A DNA stretch of 64,000 nucleotides from JAUIET01 sp045106985 (GTDB lineage: Bacteria > Pseudomonadota > Gammaproteobacteria > Pseudomonadales > JAUIET01). Location of the stretch: NCBI GenBank assembly GCA_045106985.1, contig JBGCFQ010000036.1, positions 1-64,000 of the forward strand, given 5' to 3'. The notes under the pieces were generated by a model. That model had not been told where the DNA came from. It was given only the letters and a program-made list of their open reading frames with translations, and did not search any database. Of this stretch, positions 44,212 to 52,189 are shown in pieces; positions within the stretch are counted from its first letter, which is position 1; each line of letters opens with the position of its first letter. Both the position numbers and the translations under genes were made by a program.

Positions 44212-45855
44212 TTACATCATGCCGCCCATTCCACCCATTCCTCCCATATCTGGCATAGCTGGACCACCAGCTCCACCTTCAACAGGCTTTTCTGTAATCA
44301 TGACTTCAGTAGTAATCATCAGTCCAGCAACAGAACCCGCCGCCTGCAAAGCAGTACGAGTAACTTTAGCTGGGTCAAGAATACCCATTTCAATCATGTC
44401 GCCGTATTCGCCAGTCGCAGCGTTGTAACCAGTGTTACCAGTTGCTTTCTTAACTTTGTCGAGTACAACAGAAGCTTCGTCACCCGCATTAGTAACGATT
44501 TGACGCAGGGGCGCTTCCATCGCACGACATGCCAAACGAATACCCACAGTTTGCTCGTCATTGTCGCCAGTCAGCTCGCCCATTCCCTGCAAAGCACGGA
44601 CCAGAGCAACACCACCACCAGCAACTACGCCTTCTTCAACCGCAGCGCGAGTTGAATGCAGCGCGTCTTCTACGCGTGCCTTCTTCTCTTTCATTTCTAC
44701 TTCAGTTGCAGCACCAACCTTGATTACAGCAACACCACCAGCCAGCTTGGCTACGCGCTCTTGCAGCTTCTCACGGTCATAGTCAGAGCTGGTTTCTTCG
44801 ATTTGCGAACGAATCTGGTTAACGCGACCAGAGATGTTGTCGACATTGCCGGCGCCATCAATAATTACGCTGTTTTCCTTGTTCATGGTAACGCGCTTGG
44901 CTTGACCCAAGTGATCCAAAGTAGCTGACTCAAGGTCAAGACCTACTTCTTCAGCGATAACCGTACCACCAGACAAAATCGCGATGTCTTCCAACATAGC
45001 CTTGCGACGATCACCAAAACCAGGTGCCTTACAAGCAGCAACTTTAACGATGCCACGCATGTTGTTAACAACCAATGTAGCCAGTGCTTCGCCTTCGATG
45101 TCTTCAGCGATGATCACTAGCGGACGGCCAGCTTTTGCTATTTGCTCAAGCAGTGGCAGTAAGTCACGGATGTTAGAGATCTTCTTGTCAACCAACAGAA
45201 TGAATGGCTGCTCTAATTCAACAGACATACTTTCCTGGTTGTTAATGAAGTAAGGAGACAGATAACCGCGGTCAAACTGCATGCCTTCAACAACGTCAAG
45301 TTCGTTCTCAAGACCAGAACCTTCCTCAACAGTAATAACACCTTCTTTGCCAACCTTGTCCATTGCATCAGCAATGATTTCGCCAACAGCTGTGTCGCTG
45401 TTCGCCGAGATTGTGCCAACCTGGGCAATTGCTTTGGTGTCTTCGCATGGAGTAGCCATCGCTTGAACAGCTTCAACAGCCGCTACAACCGCTTTGTCGA
45501 TGCCACGCTTAAGGTCCATCGGGTTCATGCCAGCGGCAACGGCTTTCAAACCTTCGTTAACGATCGCTTGAGCCAATACTGTAGCAGTAGTTGTACCGTC
45601 ACCAGCCACGTCAGATGCTTGAGAAGCAACTTCCTTGACCATTTGAGCACCCATGTTTTCGAACTTGTCTTCCAGTTCGATCTCTTTGGCTACCGATACA
45701 CCATCTTTAGTTACCGTGGGGGCACCAAATGATTTATCGAGTACTACGTTACGGCCTTTAGGCCCAAGTGTTGCTTTTACAGCGTCTGCAAGAAGGTTTA
45801 CACCACCTAGCATTTTTTGACGCGCTGAATCGCCGAAGAGGACGTCTTTAGCCAT
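44212..45855 (-). CDS. groL: GroEL chaperonin, 60 kDa subunit
   Basis: 547 residues, typical GroEL. Equatorial ATP site LGPKGRNVVLDKSFGAPTVT and GDGTTTATVLA; apical domain; C-terminal GGMGGMGGMM tail. With GroES it folds cytoplasmic proteins. It follows groES by 58 bases under the CIRCE-controlled promoter. Confidence 0.98.
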   Translation of the reverse strand: MAKDVLFGDSARQKMLGGVNLLADAVKATLGPKGRNVVLDKSFGAPTVTKDGVSVAKEIELEDKFENMGAQMVKEVASQASDVAGDGTTTATVLAQAIVNEGLKAVAAGMNPMDLKRGIDKAVVAAVEAVQAMATPCEDTKAIAQVGTISANSDTAVGEIIADAMDKVGKEGVITVEEGSGLENELDVVEGMQFDRGYLSPYFINNQESMSVELEQPFILLVDKKISNIRDLLPLLEQIAKAGRPLVIIAEDIEGEALATLVVNNMRGIVKVAACKAPGFGDRRKAMLEDIAILSGGTVIAEEVGLDLESATLDHLGQAKRVTMNKENSVIIDGAGNVDNISGRVNQIRSQIEETSSDYDREKLQERVAKLAGGVAVIKVGAATEVEMKEKKARVEDALHSTRAAVEEGVVAGGGVALVRALQGMGELTGDNDEQTVGIRLACRAMEAPLRQIVTNAGDEASVVLDKVKKATGNTGYNAATGEYGDMIEMGILDPAKVTRTALQAAGSVAGLMITTEVMITEKPVEGGAGGPAMPDMGGMGGMGGMM

Positions 45856-45913
45856 TTCTATTTTCCTTTCAATTTGCGTTTAATGGATTGATACAGTTCA
45901 AAACTGAGAGCCA

Positions 45914-46207
45914 TTAGCTCTCTACAACTGCGTAAATTTCGCTTTCGCTAAGAATGATTAGGTCTTCGCCGTCAACCTTAACGGTGTTGCTGCCAGCGTA
46001 CTGGCCAAATACGATAGTATCGCCAACGCTTACAGCCAATGCGCGAACGTCGCCATTGTCCATAATCGCGCCATTACCAACAGCGACAACTTCGCCTTGG
46101 TTTGGCTTTTCTTTAGCAGAACCGGGCAGCACAATACCGCCGGCGCTTGTTTCTTCTTCTTCCTGGCGACGAACGATGACTCGGTCGTGTAGCGGACGAA
46201 TTTTCAT
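45914..46207 (-). CDS. groS: GroES co-chaperonin
   Basis: 97 residues; IRPLHDRVIVRRQEEEETSAGGIVLPGSA covers the start and the mobile loop (residues 2-30, cited as IRPLHDRVIVRR and SAGGIVLPGSA). First gene of groESL. The CIRCE operator and promoter lie just upstream. Confidence 0.98.
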   Translation of the reverse strand: MKIRPLHDRVIVRRQEEEETSAGGIVLPGSAKEKPNQGEVVAVGNGAIMDNGDVRALAVSVGDTIVFGQYAGSNTVKVDGEDLIILSESEIYAVVES

Positions 46208-46235
46208 TGCAGTGATTCTCCAAAATGTGGGTTAA

Positions 46236-46262
46236 TTAGCACTCTCCTTCGAGGAGTGCTAA
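46236..46262. promoter_or_regulatory. CIRCE operator of groESL (HrcA site)
   Basis: Perfect TTAGCACTC-N9-GAGTGCTAA (46236-46244 and 46254-46262). This is the canonical HrcA-binding inverted repeat and overlaps the transcription start and the edge of the -10. E. coli and Pseudomonas have no HrcA, so this separates the organism from them. Confidence 0.95.
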
Positions 46263-46289
46263 TGATAGTGACGGAATTACGCTCGTCAA
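46262..46289 (-). promoter_or_regulatory. Sigma-70 promoter of groESL
   Basis: On the minus strand: TTGACG (46289-46284), 16-base spacer, TATCAT (46267-46262). No sigma-32 CCCCAT-type -10 is seen, so housekeeping sigma with HrcA repression is the likely mode. Confidence 0.65.
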
Positions 46290-46360
46290 GCCCTGATGCT
46301 CGAATTAATCGCTAATTCAAACGTCAGATGAGCGCATATATGGGGACGGATAAAAAGGAT

Positions 46361-46849
46361 TCAAGCCTGACGGTCCTGATCGATACTCTCTGTGACAGTT
46401 TCATGGCTTTCGTACTCGCCTTCAATTATCACTGAGCCATCACTTTCTTCTTTATATTCAGAGGCTTGGCCCGTCGAAGAAGTATGTATATTGCCATTTT
46501 TCAGAAAATAATTAAAAACCTTCGATGCCATAAATTTTCGGCTTGCGGGAATTAAACAAGCAAAGCCAAAGGCGTCAGTGGCGAAGCCAGGCGTCAATAA
46601 CAAGGCTCCACCAACAGCAAGCGCCAACCCTTCGATCATTTCTTGAGCAGGCAGAGACCCACTGGACATCTTTTCCTGCGCCCGCGTCAGAGTTGAGAGC
46701 CCTTGCGCGCGCAGCAAATTAACACCGATTACTGCGGTAAGTAGCACTAGACCGATAGTTGGCAATGCCCCAATTACTTGCCCTACAGTAATCAGCAGCC
46801 ACATTTCCAAGACTGGGACGATGATGAAAATTAGGAAAAAAACTCTCAT
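46361..46849 (-). CDS. fxsA: FxsA-family inner-membrane protein
   Basis: 162 residues with two hydrophobic helices at the N-terminus (FFLIFIIVPVLEMWLLITVG) and a third at LALAVGGALLLTPGFATD, whose LTPGF.TD motif marks the FxsA family. E. coli FxsA suppresses F-plasmid exclusion of phage T7; its normal role is unclear. The acidic C-terminus is variable. Located next to groESL as in Pseudomonas. Overlaps the ampG stop by four bases. Confidence 0.88.
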   Translation of the reverse strand: MRVFFLIFIIVPVLEMWLLITVGQVIGALPTIGLVLLTAVIGVNLLRAQGLSTLTRAQEKMSSGSLPAQEMIEGLALAVGGALLLTPGFATDAFGFACLIPASRKFMASKVFNYFLKNGNIHTSSTGQASEYKEESDGSVIIEGEYESHETVTESIDQDRQA

Positions 46850-48123
46850 TGTTTGATGCTATTACGTAGATAAATGACGAGAAAAATCGCTGGCGTTCCA
46901 AGCACAGCCGCACAAGTAAAGAATACGGCATAGCCTTGCGAATCCACAATGACTCCTGCAAAACCCGCTAGAAATTTAGCTGGTAAGGTCATTAGAGAGC
47001 TGAATAAGGCATATTGAGTTGCAGTGTATTGTTGGCTAACCATTCCCGACAAATAAGCTATGAAGGCTGAGCCTGCCAATCCACCACTTAAATTGTCGGC
47101 GCTGATAACCACGGCAAGCCAGGGCAGGCTCGGGCCGACATAACTCAGCAACACGAACAGTAAATTCGTGCTTGCTACCAGAATCGCTCCAATCAATAGC
47201 GGGCGATAGACTCCATAGCGAACCACCAACACTCCACCTGCCGCGGCACCAAAAATTGTCATGAAAAAACCAAAAAACTTACCTATATTAGCGATTTCAA
47301 GCTTTGAATATCCAAGGTCCAGATAGAAGGGATTAGCCATAACACCCATGGTAATGTCGCTTACCCTATATAAACCGACTAGGCACAGTATAGTTAGCGA
47401 CAGACCCGCGTATCTGAGGAAAAATTCCCGGAAGGGATCAACGATCGAATGGCTTAACCATTGAGTGATTGAATGAAACTCAACAACATTGCGTCGCAAA
47501 GGCTCTTCGATAAGAAGAACGGTGACCATGCCAGAGATGAGTAATACGCCCATCGTCAGGTAACTGACATTCCAAGATTGGAATTCCGCAATGTAAAATG
47601 CACCGGCTCCAGCCATCAGCATCGCTAGGCGATAGCCCAAAATATAGCTAGCAGACATCGCGCCCTGCTTTTCCACATCTACGGCCTCGATGCGATACGC
47701 ATCAATCGCTATATCTTGGGTTGCCGAACAGAAAGCGACAAAAAGAGCGCTTAACGCAACCAGCGTGAGCGAATCTGCCGGCTGCAAGCGGCTCATATAA
47801 ATTAGCCCTCCCGCAATGCCCAACTGCGCGAAGAATATCCAGGAACGTCTTTGCCCAAGAGCCCCTAATATCGGCAACTTCAAGTGATCAACAACCGGCG
47901 CCCAAAAAACCTTAATGGAGTAAGTGATGCCAACCCAACTAAAGAAGCCAATCGCTGTGCGGCTAAGTCCTTCTTCGGTAAGCCATGCGGTTAATGTCGA
48001 AAATACCAGTAACAGAGGCAGGCCCGCACTGAAACCTAAAAACAGCATAGCAAGTACGCGCGGATGACTGTAGACCGCAAACGCTTCCCGCCAGCTAATG
48101 GGTGCTTTATTGGGTTTATTCAA
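46846..48123 (-). CDS. ampG: AmpG, muropeptide permease (MFS)
   Basis: 425 residues, 12 or more transmembrane helices. The start VLAMLFLGFSAGLPLLLVFSTL and WVGITYSIKVFWAPVVDHL with RRSW are typical of AmpG. It imports GlcNAc-anhydroMurNAc peptides for cell-wall recycling. ampD and ampE are 3-4 kb away in the same window. Confidence 0.88.
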   Translation of the reverse strand: MNKPNKAPISWREAFAVYSHPRVLAMLFLGFSAGLPLLLVFSTLTAWLTEEGLSRTAIGFFSWVGITYSIKVFWAPVVDHLKLPILGALGQRRSWIFFAQLGIAGGLIYMSRLQPADSLTLVALSALFVAFCSATQDIAIDAYRIEAVDVEKQGAMSASYILGYRLAMLMAGAGAFYIAEFQSWNVSYLTMGVLLISGMVTVLLIEEPLRRNVVEFHSITQWLSHSIVDPFREFFLRYAGLSLTILCLVGLYRVSDITMGVMANPFYLDLGYSKLEIANIGKFFGFFMTIFGAAAGGVLVVRYGVYRPLLIGAILVASTNLLFVLLSYVGPSLPWLAVVISADNLSGGLAGSAFIAYLSGMVSQQYTATQYALFSSLMTLPAKFLAGFAGVIVDSQGYAVFFTCAAVLGTPAIFLVIYLRNSIKQ

Positions 48124-48164
48124 GAGAGCTACAATTGATAACGTTGAGAGAAGTGAACAGGCGC

Positions 48165-48647
48165 CTAGTCTCTAAAATTATTGAATTGCAAGGGCAAACC
48201 AATATCGGCCTCTCGCAGCATTGCCATCACCTGTTGCAGGTCATCGCGTTTCTTGGCAGTAACTCGCACTTGTTCGCCTTGAACAGCCGCTTGTACCTTC
48301 ATTTTCCGTTCTTTAATCATTTTGACAACTTTGCGGCACATGTCTGAATCAAGGCCTTGCCTGATCACAACTTGCTGCTTACTCAGCTTCCCCAAAAGCG
48401 ACACGTCCCCAAGGTCCATGCAGCTGGGGTCAATTGAGCATTTGATGAGTGTTCCTCTCAATATATCCACCATTTGCTCAAGCTGAAATTCCGCCTCAGA
48501 AGTGAGGTTAATGGCGAACGCGTCGCGTTCATAAGTGGCTTCAACGCCCTTAAAATCAAAACGAGTGTCCACCACACGTCGAGCTTGGTCGACGGCGTTC
48601 GTTAACTGGTGAGCATCCACTTCGGAAACCACATCGAAAGATGGCAT
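48165..48647 (-). CDS. yajQ: YajQ-family nucleotide-binding protein
   Basis: 160 residues; PSFDVVSEVDAHQLTNAVDQ at the start and TRFDFKG are the family signature. YajQ-like proteins (XC_3703) bind cyclic di-GMP in Xanthomonas. The ATG at 48647 follows CTGGAG; the longer frame would cross the panE promoter region. Confidence 0.93.
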   Translation of the reverse strand: MPSFDVVSEVDAHQLTNAVDQARRVVDTRFDFKGVEATYERDAFAINLTSEAEFQLEQMVDILRGTLIKCSIDPSCMDLGDVSLLGKLSKQQVVIRQGLDSDMCRKVVKMIKERKMKVQAAVQGEQVRVTAKKRDDLQQVMAMLREADIGLPLQFNNFRD

Positions 48648-48696
48648 AAATAACTCCAGGCTGTATGCAAGTGTTTCAGACGGGCATAATAGCATC

Positions 48697-49659
48697 ATGT
48701 TGAACTCGCAAAAAACGTGGCATATTTTAGGTGCTGGCGCTATTGGCTGTTTGTGGGCCGTGCGCTTACACGCCGCTGGTGTACCAGTGCGCCTTATACT
48801 TTCGCCGAGGCGCGCCGAAACTCACTCTAGCGATACACTATCGATTTCTCTAATACGAAATGCAGGTGGTCCAAATGAGAAAGCAAGACAGTTTGAGCTT
48901 CCGGTAGCCTCAAAAGAAGAAGCTATACACCAACTTCTGCTTGCTACAAAAGCGAACGACGTACTTGGCGCTACTACCGGACTTGGTAATTCACTTCAGG
49001 CCGAAGCGACTATTGTGACGCTTGGTAATGGCATGGGTTACCACCAACAGATTGCCGATCGATATAAGCAGAGCGCCGTGTTAGCGGTGACGACCACTGA
49101 TGGGGTTTATCGGAAATCGGCCAGTGAGCTCGTATTAGCTGGAACTGGATATAACAAAATCGCCGCGGTAAACATTCCTCCAGACAGCCCTCGCAATGGC
49201 CTCGATAGTGTTGCCTCATCGTTGAGCGTTCGCGGACAGCGACTAAAAATACGGCGCGACTGCCAAAGAATGCTGCTCGACAAGTTGCTGATTAACGCTT
49301 GCATCAATGGCTTAACAGCAATACACCAATGCCCCAACGGTCACTTATTGAGTCAGAAACACATTAAGCCGGAACTGTACGATTTGGTAAAAGAGTGCCA
49401 ACAAATAGCGCGTGACGCCGGGCAAGTTGCAGTAGCGAAGGCGCTGCCCGCCAAGGTGTTTCAAGTCGTACAGGCAACGGCAACTAACTATTCAAGCACC
49501 TATACAGATATCGCGCAGGGGCGCATATCAGAGATAGACTACATCAATGGTTATTTGTTGGAACTAGCAACACAACACAGCGTAAAGGCACCCAATAACC
49601 TGATGGTAGTTGAACGAGTCAAGGCTCTTGAGCAAAAGTTCCAATCCAAGGTGCTCTAG
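48697..49659 (+). CDS. panE: 2-dehydropantoate 2-reductase (ketopantoate reductase family)
   Basis: 320 residues. The Rossmann start is WHILGAGAIGCLWAVRLHAAG. The C-terminal domain has the catalytic lysine in DKLLINACINGLTAI and the segment SEIDYINGYL. It makes pantoate for coenzyme A with NADPH. Related ApbA-type enzymes are hard to separate by eye, but length and motifs fit PanE. It is divergent from yajQ (49 bases between starts) and overlaps the convergent ROK gene by four bases. Confidence 0.88.
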   Translation: MLNSQKTWHILGAGAIGCLWAVRLHAAGVPVRLILSPRRAETHSSDTLSISLIRNAGGPNEKARQFELPVASKEEAIHQLLLATKANDVLGATTGLGNSLQAEATIVTLGNGMGYHQQIADRYKQSAVLAVTTTDGVYRKSASELVLAGTGYNKIAAVNIPPDSPRNGLDSVASSLSVRGQRLKIRRDCQRMLLDKLLINACINGLTAIHQCPNGHLLSQKHIKPELYDLVKECQQIARDAGQVAVAKALPAKVFQVVQATATNYSSTYTDIAQGRISEIDYINGYLLELATQHSVKAPNNLMVVERVKALEQKFQSKVL

Positions 49660-50570
49660 GAACATAGGCGCGCGGCGCCACGTACACCGCTATCGGCACC
49701 AAACTTTGGACTGAGCACAACTGTATCAACTCGATCAGCAAATACAAAATCTCCCAAAGTATGCTCTAGATTGCCCACCAAATTCGGTATTTGGCCTACG
49801 CCACCCCCTAATACAATCGCATCCGGGTCAAGAATGTTAATCACTGTGGAAATAGCGTTCGCAAGATCTAATTGGTAGTCGCTAAGCACCCTAAGAGCCA
49901 AATCATCACCAGCTGTGGCACGTTCGACTATTTGCTCAACGCTACGGTGGCGTTGTTGATCAGTGCGCGTTGCGCCCAACGCGTGCTGATATGTCCGCTC
50001 CAGCCCAGGCCCCGATAGCCACGTTTCTATGCAGTCTTTCTTCCCGCAATAGCAAGAGCGCGACTCACTTTTAGTATGTGCTCCGGGGAAGCGATTATGT
50101 CCCCATTCACCAGCTATTTCGTTTCGGCCACGCAGCAATCGGCCGCTTTGCACGTAGCCTGCACCCACTCCAGTACCGAGAATTAGTCCAAACACGTTAG
50201 AGTATTCAGCCGCGCAGCCGTCAATAGCTTCAGAGAGTGCAAAGCAATTGGCATCGTTGGCTAATACTACAGGACGCTTTAGTGCCGACTCTACATCACG
50301 CTGCAAAAATCTATCGTTCAAACAAGTGGAATTGCAATTACGCATTGCACCTGTGGAAGCGGACACGCTACCGGGAGTGCCAATTCCAACCGAACATTTA
50401 CACCCCTGCAATTGCTCCGCGCCTTCAACAAGCCTTGCTATAAGGGCCACGGTCGCTTCGTAGTCACCTTTTGGTGTGGGCTCACGGTGGCAATATAGAA
50501 GTTCGCCCCCGTCCCCTAACACGCATACAGAAATTTTTGACCCGCCTAGATCGACGCCTATTAGAGACAC
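49656..50570 (-). CDS. ROK-family sugar kinase (N-acetylglucosamine kinase or fructokinase-like)
   Basis: 304 residues. ATP-binding DLGGSKISVCV at the N-terminus, GIGTPG, catalytic LANDANCFALSE, and the ROK zinc motif CYCGKKDCIETWLSGPG (about residues 170-186). This layout is shared by E. coli NagK and Mak; substrate cannot be decided by eye. The position between ampG-yajQ-panE and ampE-ampD, whose products recycle amino sugars, favours N-acetylglucosamine. Confidence 0.85.
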   Translation of the reverse strand: MSLIGVDLGGSKISVCVLGDGGELLYCHREPTPKGDYEATVALIARLVEGAEQLQGCKCSVGIGTPGSVSASTGAMRNCNSTCLNDRFLQRDVESALKRPVVLANDANCFALSEAIDGCAAEYSNVFGLILGTGVGAGYVQSGRLLRGRNEIAGEWGHNRFPGAHTKSESRSCYCGKKDCIETWLSGPGLERTYQHALGATRTDQQRHRSVEQIVERATAGDDLALRVLSDYQLDLANAISTVINILDPDAIVLGGGVGQIPNLVGNLEHTLGDFVFADRVDTVVLSPKFGADSGVRGAARLCS

Positions 50571-50601
50571 TAGAACTTCCTTGGTGTCGCTGAGCCTGTC
50601 A

Positions 50602-51405
50602 TTAAAAAATCAAGACTATTAAGGCCGCCGCAACAACCCACAAAATCGTTGCCCTCTTAAACATAACTAACAGCTGTTCACTCCGATCCACCGCCATCTG
50701 CGACGTTAAATCTGGAGGCAGCTCGCAGCAGGTAAAAGCATGCAAGCTAGCACCAGAGTCTAAACCGTGTTCGAGAGAGTCTTCCCAACGCATAGGAATA
50801 TCATCAAAGTTACCAACCAGTGCCCAACTCAAACCTAAAAGACGAACTGGAACCCATTCCATAACACTTTCTATTTTTCTCAATTCTTCCCAATTGTCAC
50901 TATAGATTCGAATCAGCCGGTAAAACAAAGCAGCAATTGGTCCCAGTACGAGAAACCAGAAGACAACCCCAAACCAACGCTGAAACTCATTGTAAACCAG
51001 TTCATATTCAAACTCGTAGTGCAAAGCGACGAGATCATCGGCCGGTTCAGCATAGCCTGTCTCGGCCAGACTGTTGAGCGCGGCTTCAGTATCCTCATGA
51101 TGCATACTGCTAATGTAGCGTTGCACTATTTCATCAAAATCAAATCTGCCTAGGGCATACAGAACAAGCAGCAACGATAATACGAATTCAAACAAACCGA
51201 GCAGTGCCCCGCCCACAAACCAAAAAACTAACATAGCGCCAACAATAGGCAAACCGACAAGCATTAACAATTTAACTTGCTGCGGAATAAAAAACTCATC
51301 GACAGTTTGCGACCAAGGCGTCAACCAGTCGTCTCGCTGAAACTTGGCCAAGGTACCGCTATTGCGATAAACAATTGCCGAAACAAGAACAATAATAAAT
51401 TCCAT
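50602..51405 (-). CDS. ampE: AmpE, inner-membrane protein of the ampD-ampE operon
   Basis: 267 residues from the ATG at 51405. Several transmembrane helices and the family start MEFIIVLVSAIVYRNSGTLA with WLTPWSQTVDEFF. AmpE has an unclear role linked to beta-lactamase signalling. It follows ampD by 54 bases. Confidence 0.85.
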   Translation of the reverse strand: MEFIIVLVSAIVYRNSGTLAKFQRDDWLTPWSQTVDEFFIPQQVKLLMLVGLPIVGAMLVFWFVGGALLGLFEFVLSLLLVLYALGRFDFDEIVQRYISSMHHEDTEAALNSLAETGYAEPADDLVALHYEFEYELVYNEFQRWFGVVFWFLVLGPIAALFYRLIRIYSDNWEELRKIESVMEWVPVRLLGLSWALVGNFDDIPMRWEDSLEHGLDSGASLHAFTCCELPPDLTSQMAVDRSEQLLVMFKRATILWVVAAALIVLIF

Positions 51406-51459
51406 GATACAACCTGACAATGTGTGAAACGCAGCTAGGCTGCCTTGTGCTCTAAGCTC

Positions 51460-52095
51460 TTACGTGTCTTGAACTTTCTGTACGTCTTGGAAATCGGCCA
51501 ACATCTCGCGAAAAAAAGTCCAGTCAAAGGCTGGGCCTGGATCGGTTTTTCTACCAGGCGCGATGTTTTCATGACCGGTAATTCTACTTACCGTGATGGC
51601 CGGGTACTGCTCCATTATCCGCACACTCAATTGCGCAAGCACACGATATTGCGCGAAAGTATAAGGTACATCATCGCACCCCTCCATCTCAACGCCAATA
51701 CTAAAATCGTTGCATTTCACTCGACCCGCGTATTCTGAAACGCCTGCGTGCCAGGCGCGTTGCTCGGTGGATACAAACTGGCTTAGCTCACCATTACGAC
51801 GCACATAGAAGTGAGATGACACACGAAGCTCGGCTATTTCCTTAAAATAATCATGGCAAGTTGCATCCAGACAGTTTGAAAAGAAGGCTTCGACTGACTG
51901 TGTACCGAACAACCCTGGGGGTAGGCTTATATTATGCACAACCAGTAGATCCACTGTTTCATCTGCCGGACGAGCGTCAAAATTGGGGGAGAAGCATCGC
52001 CGCACGCCACCTAGCCAGCCATTTTTTAACCAGCCAGCATCAAGCTCCACGTATCCGCGCTTATGATTTTCGTATTTATGTTGTTCAATGCTCAT
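51460..52095 (-). CDS. ampD: AmpD, 1,6-anhydro-N-acetylmuramyl-L-alanine amidase
   Basis: 211 residues. Zinc ligands are in LLVVHNISLPPG and in the later ITGHENIAPGRKTDPGPAFDW (positions about 152-172, key residues His and Asp). It removes the peptide from imported anhydro-muropeptides in the cytoplasm and so damps AmpR/AmpC induction. The ATG at 52095 is preferred over one five codons upstream. Forms an operon with ampE. Confidence 0.93.
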   Translation of the reverse strand: MSIEQHKYENHKRGYVELDAGWLKNGWLGGVRRCFSPNFDARPADETVDLLVVHNISLPPGLFGTQSVEAFFSNCLDATCHDYFKEIAELRVSSHFYVRRNGELSQFVSTEQRAWHAGVSEYAGRVKCNDFSIGVEMEGCDDVPYTFAQYRVLAQLSVRIMEQYPAITVSRITGHENIAPGRKTDPGPAFDWTFFREMLADFQDVQKVQDT

Positions 52096-52189
52096 AGGTT
52101 GAGCATACACTAGGCTCGCGTATTAGAGAAAACCAAAGAAGGCAGGGAGCACGCGTTTGAACAGCCCCTTACCGTGTCTGCGTAGCTCC

